DNA of 64,000 nt from Dactylorhiza incarnata (taxonomy: Eukaryota; Streptophyta; Magnoliopsida; Asparagales; Orchidaceae), in contig JAWHQI010000277.1 of the NCBI GenBank assembly GCA_033032865.1, forward strand, positions 1,892,501 to 1,956,500, given 5' to 3'. The translations under genes and the position numbers were made by a program. Below, in pieces: positions 49,450 through 60,670 of the stretch. The notes below the pieces were generated by a model. It did not search any database, had not been told where the DNA came from, and saw nothing but the letters and a program-made list of their open reading frames with translations. Position 1 is the stretch's first letter. Each line of letters starts with the position of its first letter.

Positions 49450-50400
49450 CCTCTTTTGCATATTTGCATGTGATGCTTTGATTGGATCGGTGATCCGAGA
49501 CCGCGAGCCCGTCCGGAGCGTCGTTTTACTATTTATATGTATTTTGTTTTTTATTTGGACTTGTATTTAGTGTTTTAAGACACCAGACGTAACGTACAAT
49601 CATATCCGTTCACGCTGGGTGCCCAACCACCCCTCTCGTTATAAATAAAAGTGAAAGTTTTCATTTTCAGGCATTATTGAATTTGTGAGTGATTCCAGAT
49701 CCGACAATCATTTTTGGTGCGACGCCGCGAGATCCCGGGGTGCGATGTCCCTGTTATATTTTCTTGAAATTCTCCTTTATCTTTTCTGATTTGTTTTCCC
49801 GCGACCCACCTATTCCCACGATCTCAGCCCGAACCACACCCCTTTCCCACGTTCTCCCCATCCAGTCGTTCATCATTCCCTCTGTCGCACGAAAGCCACT
49901 AACCAACCTTGTTCATCCCCTTCCTTCTCGACGGAAAGAGTCAAAAACCTCCTGCACGTCATTCTCTCTCGCCATTATCTGTTGTAGCCAAAGCTCCCGG
50001 TCAATCGAAACATCCCCGATTCAGCCCTAACCGCCTCCTAGATCCCATGCAACCATCTTCGCACACCATAGCCAGCGTCCGCTCGACCCCAACCCTTTCC
50101 CTATCCCGTCGCCCCTCCACAACTCCTTCCACGCCTTCAACACTCAGTGGTCCCTCCCACATCCACAGTAAACCCCTTGCCGCCATTCCTCTCTTCACCT
50201 TTACTGATTCAGCAACCTGTTGTCGTTTCCTTCTCCATATCCAGCCACCAATTAACCTTTCCCCTTCAGATCCAGCACCCCGTTACCTTCCCTCACAGAC
50301 GTTGCATTCATGTCGTGGAGCCACGCCAACCGCCGCTACCAGATCCATGTGATTGTGAGTATTATTGTTTTGTGTTGTATATTTTATGTATTAAATTCTA
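49450..50400 (+). mobile_element. LTR-like segment with TATA box and CT-rich leader
   Basis: gttataaataaaagtg (about 49639) is followed by a C-rich stretch with only Pro/Ser/Thr-rich frames (49790-50350). The layout resembles 40960-42010. Ends undefined. Confidence 0.4.
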
Positions 50401-50737
50401 GATGAACATGCTATATTTGTTTGGATTTTGTGATTGTTAGTTTATTGTTTCATTTCTTTAGTTCTATAGCACTTGCAAATTGTGGTTGAAGATCCTTCGT
50501 GTAGAGAAAACTTTTGATATTGTTCGTACGCTTGAAAATCAAAATCACATTGTGTAGATTTGCTTAACTGCTAAAATTATATAAGTATAATTGCTGTTAT
50601 TTTGTTTCCAGATTAATTGAAAACATGCATCATTTACATTGTGTTCATTTGCGTTCATGTACACTCACGTAGGATTGCATTAGCGTCAGCACGCCCACGT
50701 TTCACAGCCCGTCCTGCGTCAAACTCTTATATACTTT

Positions 50738-51027
50738 CTCTATGAGAAATAATTCTTAAGAAGAAAGATAGATAATGCCTCGTACCAAGCTCTTGGAACT
50801 GGCCTAAGATCATATAGAACTTTATCTATCTTACATACCTGATAAAGAAAATTAAGATCAATAAAATCCGGAGCTTCATTTCTCTCTGAGAAATATTTCT
50901 TAAGAAGAAAGACTTATAGTGTCTCGTACCAAGCTCTTGGAACTTGCTTAAGATCATATAGAACTATATCTAACTTACATACCTGATAAAGAAAGTTAAG
51001 ATCAATAAAACCCGGAGCTTCATCTTC
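50738..51027 (-). repeat. Tandem duplication of an RT segment, about 144 bp
   Basis: 50738-50880 and 50881-51027 both contain gaaat.attcttaagaagaa, ctcgtaccaagctcttggaa and gataaagaaa.ttaagatca. They encode the same LYDLKQVPRAWYE motif twice. Confidence 0.9.
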
Positions 51028-52827
51028 TTTGTTTTTATTCCACAATCTATTCCACTATTTAAGAAAGGAACATTTTTATGACTTCCAATCTTGCAACAAG
51101 AGCAAATGTTTGATCATAGTCAATCTCTTTTTCCCGTCTGTATCTTTGAGCAACCATTCTTGTCTTGTTTCTTATCATTATTCCTTCTCCATCCAGCTTA
51201 CTCCTAAATACTCATTTAGTTCTAATAATTGGGTAATTAGCTAGTCTCTCTACCAATGTTAAAACCTTGTTCCTTTCAAATCTTGCTATTTTTTCCCGTA
51301 TAGCCATGATCTAGTGGAGATCATTATTTGCATCTTCAAACTTCTTAGATTCAATTTGGGTATGAAGTTTAAGAACATGGACTCATTGGAAATTTTGCTT
51401 CCAATTTGAACATCATCTGATATATTACCAATCACTTGAGTGGTAGAATGGTCCTTGTGATTCACAAATTCTCTTGGGAGGACAAACCTTCCCACTTGTG
51501 GAATAACTTCAATACCATCTTCTTCTGCAATAGGGGATGCAATAGAATCAAGATGTTGAAGCTCAAGTGAATTAATGCTAATAATTTCTTTAGCTTGTGT
51601 GAGAGGAATGACTGAAGAGTGTTATAATATATCAATCTTGGTAGATCTTCATCTGCAATATCTTCCACTTCAACCGTGCTAGTATCTATTGATTCCTGTA
51701 GTTAAGTGCTTAAGTTCGTGTTCAGTTGAGAACTTTAACCAAACATTAACTGATCTATTCCTTCAAAATTTCTTTAACTTGCACACTAGGATTTAGCAGT
51801 GTTACTTTTTTTCATAAAACGTGTCAGCCTCATCAAAGGTGGCATGCATAGACTCTTCCATACACATTCTTTTATTAAAACACCTATATGCTTTACTAGA
51901 TGTAGAGTGTCCTAGGAAAATTCCTTCATCAACCATCATATCAAACTTTGCATGATGTATTTTACTATTGCTCAATATGTAACAATTGCTTCCAAACATT
52001 CGGAAGTACGAGATATTTGGAATTTCTTCTCTCAATAGCTCATAAGGAGTCTTTTTCTTGGTGTTGTGGATTAAACTCATATTCAAGACATAACAAGCAG
52101 TGATTACTGCCTCAGCCCAAAAATACATAGGTAGATTGACTTCAACAAGTAAAGTCTTATCTGTCTCAATTAGTGTTCTATTCTTTCTCTCAGCAACCCC
52201 ATTTTGTTATGTAGTTCTTGGAGCAGAAAAACTATGTTTGATTCCTTCACCTTCATAGAATTCATTTATCCTATGAGACTCGATCTCAGTGTCATGATCG
52301 CTCCTGATCAATACAACTAAAGTATTCAGCTCATTTTGGATTTGTTCAATGATGTTTGTGAGGACTTTGAAAGTATCAGACTTAACTTTTAGAAAGAACG
52401 CCCAAATGAATCTTGAATAGTCATCTATAATAATCAGAGAATATGACTTCCATCTTAGGCTATTGACAAAGATTAATCCAAATAGTTCCATGTGGATCAA
52501 GTACAAAACAATTGGCGAAAAGCTATGAATTTGTTTCTTAAAAGAAACCTTGGCTTCCTTTCCCAATTTCCAAGCTCTGCATGGTTTCTCTTTCATATAT
52601 TTTGAACAAGGTAAACCACTAACTAAGCTATGTTTGGATAGCTTTGAAACTATTTTAATATTTAAATGTGTAAGTCTTCTGTGTCATAAGTCAAAGTTAG
52701 AGATGGAGGGGTTGAATAAACATACCTTAGATTTATTAGAAAAGAAATCAACTAAGTAAACATTACCATTTCTTATACTTGAAAAAGCAATGACTCCCGA
52801 GTCATTATTTATTATGAGACACCTATC

Positions 52828-53138
52828 CAATGTAACCTTATAACACTTAGCACACAGTTGACTAACACTGATTATGTTGTGCTTTAAACCGTCTACATAT
52901 ACTATTTTTGAAAAGGTTATTGCACCAGCATGAACCACACCATAACTTCTTGTTTATCCACAGTTGGAGTCATAAAATACACATATCCAGTGTTACCTTA
53001 TAACACTTAGCACACAGTTGACTAATACTGATTATGTTGTGCTTTAGACCTTCTACATAAGCTATTTTTGAAAAGGTTATTGCACCAGCATGAACCACAC
53101 CATAACTTCTTGTTTATCCACAGTTGGAGTCATAAAAA
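52828..53138 (-). repeat. Tandem duplication of the pre-integrase segment, about 150 bp
   Basis: taacacttagcacacagttg through tatccacagttggagtcata occurs at 52842 and again at about 53001 with few changes. It repeats the GLKHNIISVSQL coding stretch. Confidence 0.9.
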
Positions 53139-53329
53139 ATATAGTTATAACAAGGATTCTTCTTTGTGTTTATCAAAAATATGTTTTCCAAATTACAACT
53201 TGATAGACATGATAAGATATGCGGGAACACAAAATATGTGACAACTTATAAAAACAAGATTAACAAGATATACACATATACATTGGTGTCATATTAAGTA
53301 ATCTAGGATTTTAAGCTAAGTTATTAAAG

Positions 53330-53934
53330 GCGCAAGGCGCACCGAAGCGCAAAGGGGTCCTGCAGCCTAGGCGCGCGTATGAGGCACATGAGGCGCAAAA
53401 ATGAAAAAAAAAAAGACAATCATTTTTTTATGAATAAATGTACATTTGTAAGGTTGTAATGATTCATTTATAGTTTGTGCTCTTAAGTCCATGCCCAATT
53501 TCATTTGTTTTTATTATCTTATGATTAGCCAAATAACAATATAGTGAACTAGGCACCAAACTCACTGAAAATCAGTGAACCGGGCACTAAATTCACTGAA
53601 AATCAGTGAACTTGTTGCCCAATTTGGGTGTCGAGTTCACTAAAAATCAGTGACCCAGTTCATTGAAAATCAGTGAACTGGGCACCCGGTTCACTGAAAA
53701 TCAGTGAACTGGGCACCCGGTTCACTGAAAATCAGTGAACTGGGTGCCCAGTTCACTGATTTTCAGGGCAAATTAGATTTACTAATATGGTTTAAATAAT
53801 CTCCTCCAAAGCCAATGATCAAAATGAATTTTTTATATATATTGGCCTCGGATGTGCCTGAGGCACCTCGCCTGCCTCTGTCTGGCAGAGGCGGGGGGAT
53901 GTGCTCCTGGCGCATGAGGCGCGCCTTTAATAAC
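53330..53934. mobile_element. Non-autonomous TIR element with GGCGC ends and internal palindromic repeats
   Basis: The ends GTTATTAAAGGCGC and GCGCCTTTAATAAC are perfect inverted repeats of 14 bp. Inside, 53560-53765 is an array of ttcactgaaaatcagtgaac palindromes with gggcacccgg spacers. A related element lies at 60102-60920. No TSD was resolved. Confidence 0.65.
53560..53765. repeat. Palindromic tandem repeat ttcactgaaaatcagtgaac
   Basis: Six or seven units of about 30 bp, alternating with gggcacccgg or gggtgcccag. Confidence 0.9.
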
Positions 53935-54400
53935 ACATATTTTAAGAGTATATATATAACATTGTTATATATAATAAGATGTGAAAGAACAATCAATGTC
54001 AATACGTTCCATGAGAACTATTATATGAAACAATGCGGTGTTAGCATTTAATCAACATCAATTTGCGCAATTATGATTAATTAAGATTGCGACAAATTGC
54101 AACATGATTTTTACATTCTACATAGTAATTGACGCAGAGTAAAGTCCTAGAGGGGCTAAGAGTATTTTATATATGCAAACGCAATTTCGGCAATAGATCT
54201 TACTTTTGATAAGAAAACAAACATGGAAACACGAGACATGGTATATATGTAAGAGCACTCAAAATCAAATGACTAAGTAAATAAAAACACACAAAGATTC
54301 AAAAGTTTGAAATAATGATTACAAATGACATAATCCTTGAATAGAAAATAAACACTTAATTCAATAATAAGAATTGACTTCAAATCAAAGAAATTCACAT
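53935..54400. other. Intron 10 spacer, nothing recognised
   Basis: AT-rich DNA with no supported feature. Confidence 0.4.
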
Positions 54401-54657
54401 GATAAAAGTAGTAGACGGCTTGGAGAGGATCTATCGGAGTCGGGGAAGGTAATGACACTGAACTCCGGCCTCCTAGTGAAACTTTGGGATGCTGGACAGC
54501 GTGTGCTATGGCTATAATGGAGTTCCCTGGAGCTGGAAAAGAGGGCTGCTGCTCTGATTACTGATTGGGGTGGATGGAGAGGGAGGAGGTGGTCGGCAAG
54601 GGGTTGGAGGCCCTTGGGAAGGAAGGCAGAGGGGCTGCGGACTTTAGGATTGTGAAA

Positions 54658-54690
<33 letters not shown>

Positions 54691-55460
54691 GGAGGTGGTT
54701 CCATAAGTGGGGCTGCAGTCGTTGCTTAGGAGACCGGATGGACAAGGACGGGAAAGGTTCGGTTGGAGTAGAGGGGAGGTGGTTCCAACTTCCACATGAG
54801 TTAGAGGGGTGTGTGTGGTTCGGTTTGTGAGAGGGGTTGGGGCGTGGGGGTATGGGACAGGCTATGGGAGGGTGCAAGGGAGGTAGTTCCATGTGAGATT
54901 GAGGGAAAGTGGGCTAGTTGTTGTGACGTAGGTGTGGAGTGGTGGAGATTTAGGAAGATATCCAAAATTTTAGGAGTGGGGATAGTGGAGGAGATAGTTA
55001 AGGTAGTTATGGGGTGGTGGCTGGCCGGAGGTGATCGCCAGAGGGGTCGCCGTTGGTGGTGGTTTTTGGTGGTGTTTTCCGGTGATCGCCGGAAAACTGA
55101 AGACGTGTGAAACTTGAAGGGTGGTGGTGGAGGTTCGCCGGAAGTGGTTGGGGAATATTTTCCGGTGATCGCCGGAAACTGAAAATGGAGGGGATTTGGA
55201 GGGGGGAGAGGGATATTTTGGAGGTATGTGGGGAGGGGAATGTAGGGTGGTCGACCGATGGTTGGGGGTGATTTTGGGCAACCAGTTGGTGGTAGTGGGA
55301 GGGGAATGTGGACTGCCAGGTGTAGGTGGTAGGGGATGGATTGGGGACCGGCTGGAGGTTAAGGAGAGGCTCGGTTTTGGAGGGTAAGGGATGGAGCTGA
55401 GGAGGATTGTGGGGAGGTCCAAGTTTCACACCTGGGGATTCCGGCTTCAGCACCGGATGA
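54401..55460 (-). other. LTR- or leader-like G-rich stretch
   Basis: Strongly G-rich on the + strand; the minus strand gives only Pro/Ser/His-rich frames (PPPPPP, SPPTTT). ttttccggtgatcgccggaa occurs twice (55075 and 55158). It resembles the leader or LTR of an antisense element but no ends were found. Confidence 0.4.
54658..54688. repeat. Uninterrupted run of 31 G
   Basis: A homopolymer G tract directly visible. It can form stacked G-quadruplexes and is prone to length error in sequencing. Confidence 0.9.
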
Positions 55461-56219
55461 TCAAAATCAACTCTTTTTTACTTCAATTTTCAATACCTCT
55501 TTATAGAGTCCTGCACTCCTATATATAGACCAGAAAGGGGCAACTGATGGTCATGATTCTTCGTTTATTGCCTCCCTCAAAATAAACAAAATTACAATGA
55601 AAAATTAAAAATGCTAAGAATGAAAAATGTTACGATCGGCGATCCGCTCGATATGAGCGGCCCCGATCGTCACTGGGCCCGAGGTCGGCGTGAATAAACC
55701 CCAACGGGTCATAAACCCTAACGGGTCATGTGGCATGATCATCATCAACTCCTCCCATCTCAAAAGCATTCATCTCCGAAGAATGGAGATGATCTTAATG
55801 TTGACGTATGGCCAGGGTGATTCTCTCAAGCCCTGCTGCGGAAATCCAAGTGTCGTCGATAAAAGTTCAACCCCTCCAATGGACTATGTATCTGTCTCTG
55901 GCTGGTGCTAGGACCAGCTCATGGGTCACGATCTCAATGATGACGTCGAATGGTCTGGAGCCAGTGGATGATGAAACCGGTGTTGGACGAAGTGGTACTG
56001 CTGCGGAAGAAACTGAACTGTAGCGGGATCAGTGATGACGTCGAACGATCCGGTATGGTGAAACCTGTGTCGAAGGACGTGGTACTGCCGTGGAATAAGC
56101 CATACGATCAATTGATGTTGAAGACTCGGGTTGTGGTGAGGTAGACGGTGGGAGCTGGGAATGTGGCTGAGTAGTAGACGAAGGTTGAGGCTGAGGAGCT
56201 GAAGTGGTAGGAGGCAAAG
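55461..56219 (-). other. Probable 3' region of the Gypsy relic
   Basis: It follows the pol end on the minus strand and contains short repeats (ggtgaaacctgtgtcga / ggatgatgaaaccggtgtt). LTR borders were not found, though gttacgatcggcgatccg at 55629 is LTR-like. Confidence 0.35.
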
Positions 56220-56815
56220 GGTACACATGTAGTCGTGTGGCTCAAAGAATGGAGTCAAATCCTCAATATTGAATACCAGTGAAATCCCCATACTCTTCGG
56301 AATATCCTATTCGTAAGCATTTGTTTCAATTCTTTTGAGGACAGTGTAAGGACCCTTTCACATTTAATTTTCGAGCAGTTCCCTTAGCGAACCTCTCATC
56401 ACGTATACAAACCATCACATGTTCTCTTTCTTTGAAGCTTTGTAGTCTCTTGTGGCTACCAGCATACGATTTATAAATGTCATTATTGCAAATAATTTTT
56501 TGCTGGATAGGCTCATGCAAACTATGGAGGTGTCTAACAAAGGACTCGACAGACTCGCTTGGGCGGGACTATGGGTAGAGGAATATGATCTATGAGTTTC
56601 CTAGACTCATAACCTAAACTATTTGGAATGGACTCAACCATATCGTCCTATTTATCGAGCTATTAAATACGAAATTTGCTTCGGGTAATACTGAATCCCA
56701 AGTGGAGTTGTGGTCACCAACAAGTCATCGTAAGGTATTTCCTAGACTTATGTTTACTACTTCAGTCCGAACATCCGTCTGCCAGTGGTAAGCGGATGAG
56801 AAAAGTGGCGACCGT
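56220..56815 (-). pseudogene. Gypsy integrase C-terminal relic
   Basis: The minus strand reads, with stops and shifts, SSAYHWQTD, then TEVVNISLGN, an NSSINRT-type segment, SVESFVRHLHSLHEPIQQK, YKSYAGSHKRLQSF, VMVCIRDERF and FNIEDLTPFF. This matches the end of a plant Gypsy integrase. It is older than the chromodomain Gypsy at 62611-64000 and not the same copy. Confidence 0.8.
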
Positions 56816-56816
56816 T

Positions 56817-57120
56817 ACGAGTTATCTTATTCGCAATTAATTATGTGTCTTTAGATATTTTGTCGTGTAGTTGGGGGGCTCCATCTATATAAGGAGCCTT
56901 AGGTGGTGAGTTTTTTTATCTTTGGAGTGTTTGTCTTTTTGTCTCTCTTTTGAGAGGGGAGTACTTTGGAAGACCCATCCTCCGGATACTAGGTTGGAGT
57001 GTGTCTCCGGAGTTTATATCTTATATTCTCATGCAATGCAAGCTCTTGTTTAGTTCTTGATACGGCGTAGCTAGCGCGTATCATTTGGTCCGATCTGTCT
57101 CTCTTTCGGGGTTTCTGTCG
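56817..57120 (+). mobile_element. LTR-like fragment ending in a primer-site-like sequence
   Basis: It contains ctatataaggagcc (about 56896), a T-rich leader, and gcgtatcatttggtccgatc (57077-57096). The same tttggtccga-type primer site follows the 5' LTR of the element at 57711-59882 (attggtccgacctg). 57120-57700 is C-rich with no protein recognised. Confidence 0.5.
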
Positions 57121-57710
57121 GAACCCTAAGTGACCTTTGTTCTTGTTTCCAGCAGTTGTCGCCCGATCGTCTTACCTACCCCATTCCACTGGCGCCATCT
57201 TCAATCCACTCCATGGCCCTCACACCAGAACCGCTGCTTCAATCAACTCAATGCCGTCCTGGACGACCTCCTCGCTATGGCCTCTTGTATGGATCCTACC
57301 TCCAATCGGCCTTTCCTAGAGTGCACCACTGCCAATCGCCGCTCTCCTACTAGACCAAGTTTTGCATGTTCAGGATCCCGTGCCTCTCTCATTACCCTTA
57401 CCTCCAGTCGGCCCTTCCAAAAGGACACCACCACTAGTCGCCACTCTGCCAACCGCCACTCTCCTCCTCGACCAAGCACGACTCGTTCAGGATCCCCTGA
57501 CGGTGCTCGTGCAGCCTCTACCGCTACAGTCGTCTGCATCCTTACCCCGTTCTCCCTTCCTGTCATTCCGACCCAGACTAACTGATCGTCTGACCAACTC
57601 CAGAACCCCCTCCCCTCTTCCTGCACAAGCCCTGTCTTCCTTCACACACCATCCCCCTTGATGTCTTTTCTCGATCCCAACACTTTGTGGTACTAGCAGG
57701 TGTGGACTCA

Positions 57711-57967
57711 TAATACGGACAAGAAGGAAGTTGCATTAATCGAAGAAGAACACGGATACAATCCGGATCGAAGTCCGGCCAAGATCAAGAAGGCTGGTTC
57801 CTCCAATGATCCCTCTCTCAAATGAGAGCCTAAATCCCTAATGATCCAAGGATGAAAATAACACTCTCATACCTCCTCCTTATATAGGGAGGAGGGGGCT
57901 CACATCAAACCTAATATATTTAAAGAAAAACAGTAATGATAAAATGGGATGGCGCGTGCGCGTAACA
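57711..57967 (-). repeat. 3' LTR of the gag-only element
   Basis: Partner of 59626-59882. It contains ctccttatatagggaggagg, a TATA box in a palindrome. Confidence 0.9.
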
Positions 57968-58022
57968 ATACATCCCGTCAGAAAAGCGACCTTGTCCCCA
58001 AGGTCGGAGCGCCGCCCGCCGG

Positions 58023-59088
58023 TCAGTAGTGGGATGCCGTCGAGGTGCCCGGGGCGTCGTGCGGTAGTCCGTCCGAGAGCAGCAGGGCGTCGAAGTCGGT
58101 GGCGGAGAGCGCGGCCACGTCGTCGCCGATGAGGACACGACACTCCTTCACGGAGCACTCATGACCAGGAGAGTAGGGGTGCTTGCAGCGGAAGCACAGA
58201 CCCTTGCTTCGTAAGTCGTTGTACTCCTGGTTGGAGAGGCGGTGGGTAGGGACAGGCCGGTTGTTGCGAGGACCCATCACTGGTGGCCGAGGCAGAGGAG
58301 GTGGCGGAGGTGTAGGTTTCGGATGGGTCGAGAAATATGTGTGGGAGGGATGCCGAGAGGGAGGTGATGGGGAAGGAATGTCGCCGGACGTCGCGAGAAA
58401 TTCGGCCTCCACCAGGGGGGCGAGGTCAATGGCGTGGTGAACCGTTAATGGTTGGAGAGTGCGGAGACGGGAGCGGAAGTGGGGTTGCAAGCCGTTCATG
58501 AAGAACCCCAAGTAATGGTCTGGGGGAAGACCGGGGACATGGGTGACTAATTCCACGAAGGCATCAATGTATGAGTCGATGGAGCCAGTGTGACGGACCC
58601 CGCAGAGTCGCTCGATCATGGGGCCGGAAGTAGCGGGCGTCATACCGCTGAATGAGGGCCTCAGAGAGAGCTGGCCAGGTGAGGTCGGGAGAGGTCTGCC
58701 GGAGCCAACGGACCCAATGGAGGGCCGACCCTTCCATGCCGATGATTGCGGTGGAGACCCGTTGTGTCGGCGCGGTCTGGTGAATGTCGAAGAACTGCTC
58801 GGCGCGGGCAATCCACCCGAGGGGGTCAGACCCGTTGAAGGTAGGCATGTCAGGTCCACGGTACGGTGGAGTAGGCACTTCCACCGCTGTGGAAGCATCA
58901 AGAAGCACGGTGCTGGGGGATCCCACAACAGAGGCGGTAGAGGGCCCGGAGTGCTGGGTGGGCTGCAATTTCTGGAGCATGGTCAGAATCGAGGTGAACT
59001 GCTCGTTCTGTGCCTCGAGACGAGAGTTAATGGTGGCGAGGGAGCGTTCGAGGGCTTCCACGCGGGCTTCCATCCGGCTCTTTGGCAT
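58023..59088 (-). pseudogene. gag of the 2.2-kb gag-only element
   Basis: ATG at 59088 opens MPKSRMEARVEALERSLATI, a short coiled coil, then a Ser/Thr-rich linker. The gag core follows (RGPDMPTFNGSDPLGWIARA, EQFFDIHQT, LHWVRWL). Near 58625 the frame shifts and continues as RLCGVRHTGSIDSYIDAFVE, GLQPHFRSRL, a Pro-rich stretch and a zinc knuckle CFRCKHPYSPGHEC, ending about 55 residues later at 58023. Apart from this single shift it is intact. It would make a nucleocapsid only. Confidence 0.88.
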
Positions 59089-59625
59089 ATGAGGACGATT
59101 GCTCCGAGTGGGAGGTTGGCCCGGGGCGGATCAGTGTGGCACGGGGCAGATCTGGCCCGCAGGGGGCCGGGACGGCGGCGGGGAGCGCTGGCGTGCTAAG
59201 GACGCCGATCGGGCGCTGGGTCGAGCGGATCTGGCGGTGCCGGGTGGAGCTGGGTCGAAGGGGCTAGCACGGTGCCGAGCTGATCGAAGCGTGCGCAGGC
59301 GGAAGTGGGCGCAGACGTCGGCGTGCTGTGCGGCGTCGTCTGTCGCAGCGGTTAAGAAGACGTGCGGCGTTGGCGGATCGGAAGATCGAGCGGTCAGTGG
59401 TCGAGCGGCAGTGGCGAGGACGCACAGTGGCGATGGCGAGGACGATCGGGCTGGAAGATCGAGCGACAAAGGCGATGTGGCGTCGTTGAGCGGGCTGGAA
59501 GATCGAGCGGAGCGACGCGGATCTGGCGTCGTCGAGCGACAGAGGCGATGTCGAGCGGTGCTCGTATAGCAGAACTCGATACTCCGACGGCTGTAGAAGC
59601 GTGCGGAGCGGCAGGTCGGACCAAT

Positions 59626-59882
59626 TAATACGGACAAGAAGGAAGTTGCATTAATCGAAGAAGAACACGGATACAATCCGGATCGAAGTCCGGCCAAGAT
59701 CAAGAAGGCTGGTTCCTCCAATGATCTCTCTCTCACTTGAGAGCCTAAATCCCTAATGATCCAAGGATGAAAATAACACTCTCATACCTCCTCCTTATAT
59801 AGGGAGGAGGGGGCTCACATCAAACCTAATATATTTAAAGAAAAACAGTAATGATAAAATGGGATGGCGCGTGCGCGTAACA
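59626..59882 (-). repeat. 5' LTR of the gag-only element
   Basis: Partner of 57711-57967; three differences in 257 bp (within the gatc.ctctctca..tgagag segment). Confidence 0.9.
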
Positions 59883-60271
59883 CCTCACTTCGCCTTGTCA
59901 TGTCTTCACCCACATCCGCATCCAACCTCCCTTTCAAATTAATGAACCACATTCTCTCCCCCTTAATACTTCCTTATTCACATGACCTCCCCTTTCATCT
60001 AGCGCAACACATCCATGCCATCCCCACGACTCTGTGGATTTTCTGTTCCCACTTCTTTCCGCCCCGCTCATCTTGTCGCATTCGTTATGATCACACTCTA
60101 AGTTATTAAAGGCGCAAGACGTACTGAGGCGCAAAAGGGTCCTGGAGCCTAGGCGCAAGGCCCAGGCGCGCGCCTGTGACACGTGAGGCGCAAAGGGGTC
60201 CTGGAGCCTAGGCGCAAGGCCCAGACGCGCGCCTGTGGCACGTGAGGCACAAAAATGAATTGGGTGCCCAA

Positions 60272-60670
60272 TGTAACGCCCCGGTCTACTGTGGGTGTGA
60301 TACAGGTCTGCAGACCAGTGACCCCAGCCCCTCTCCACAGATCTGATTGGCCGCAACCGCTAATTCCAATAGCTGGTTGTTGAGGCTGGGGCTTGAACCC
60401 CAGACCTCCTAGATAAGGGAGCTCTAAATTGGTCCTCATCACCAACTGAGTTGCAGCTCAATTGGTGATGAGGACCAATTTAGAGTTGCAGCTCAGTTGG
60501 TGATGAGGACCAATTTAGAGCTCCATTATCTAAGAGGTTTGGGGTTCAAGCCCCAGCCTCAACAACCCGCCATTGAAATTAGCGGCTGCGGCCAATCAGA
60601 TCCGTGGAGAGGGGTTGGGGTCACTGGTCTGCAGACCTGTATCGCACCCACAGTAGACCGGAGCGTTACA
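60272..60670. mobile_element. Inverted tRNA-SINE dimer (399-bp palindrome)
   Basis: The two arms (about 60272-60460 and 60476-60670) are inverted copies, starting TGTAACGCCCCGGTCTAC and ending in its complement. Each arm has tRNA-like promoter boxes. In the right arm A box-like gcagctcagttggtgatgag is at 60488 and B box-like gggttcaagcccc is at 60542. A direct CCAA flanks the palindrome (60268-60271 and 60671-60674). Confidence 0.7.
60485..60555 (+). ncRNA. tRNA-derived head of the right SINE arm
   Basis: Internal Pol III A and B boxes are spaced as in a tRNA gene. The acceptor stem does not pair fully, so this is a SINE head or tRNA relic rather than a functional tRNA. The inverted counterpart lies near 60380-60455. 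Confidence 0.6.

Larger units (their letters stand above)
50738..53140 (-). pseudogene. Copia pol relic: pre-integrase, integrase and start of RT (SIRE-like)
   Basis: On the minus strand, 52938-52684 is the gag-pre-integrase region (VYVDGLKHNIISVSQLC). 52596-52207 is the integrase core (SYSLIIIDDYSRFIWAFF, then IRSDHDTEI); the first catalytic Asp appears as Glu in HMELFG. 52128-51802 is the integrase end (ANMSL-type segment with KKTPYELL and FGSNCYIL). 51668-51286 is the linker. About 51290-50738 is the beginning of RT (KLDGEGIMIRNKTRMVAQRY, LYDLKQVPRAWYETL). Stops and shifts are frequent. Two internal tandem duplications are listed separately. No LTRs were found at its ends. Confidence 0.85.
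57711..59882 (-). mobile_element. Second non-autonomous gag-only LTR element (TR-GAG-like), 2172 bp
   Basis: Direct repeats 57711-57967 and 59626-59882 are 257 bp each with three visible differences. On the minus strand each LTR starts TGTTACGCGCACGCGCC. The flanks actca and cctca match at 4 of 5 positions. The order on the minus strand is LTR, primer-site-like ATTGGTCCGACC, a 540-bp GC-rich leader, gag with a zinc knuckle, LTR. There is no protease, RT or integrase. LTR identity near 99% makes it the youngest element here. It is the same structural class as 8136-11042 but a different family. Confidence 0.9.

Noticed and set aside
54385..55453. Minus-strand Pro-rich ORFs of 80-150 codons
   Set aside because: Two frames are open over the same G-rich stretch, with a 31-G homopolymer giving polyproline; no family resemblance.
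59099..59736. Long ORFs on both strands of the 59.1-59.7 kb stretch
   Set aside because: GC-rich leader of the gag-only element; open in opposite strands and without motifs.
60485..60555. Functional tRNA gene
   Set aside because: A and B boxes are present but the acceptor stem does not pair, and the copy lies in an inverted SINE pair.
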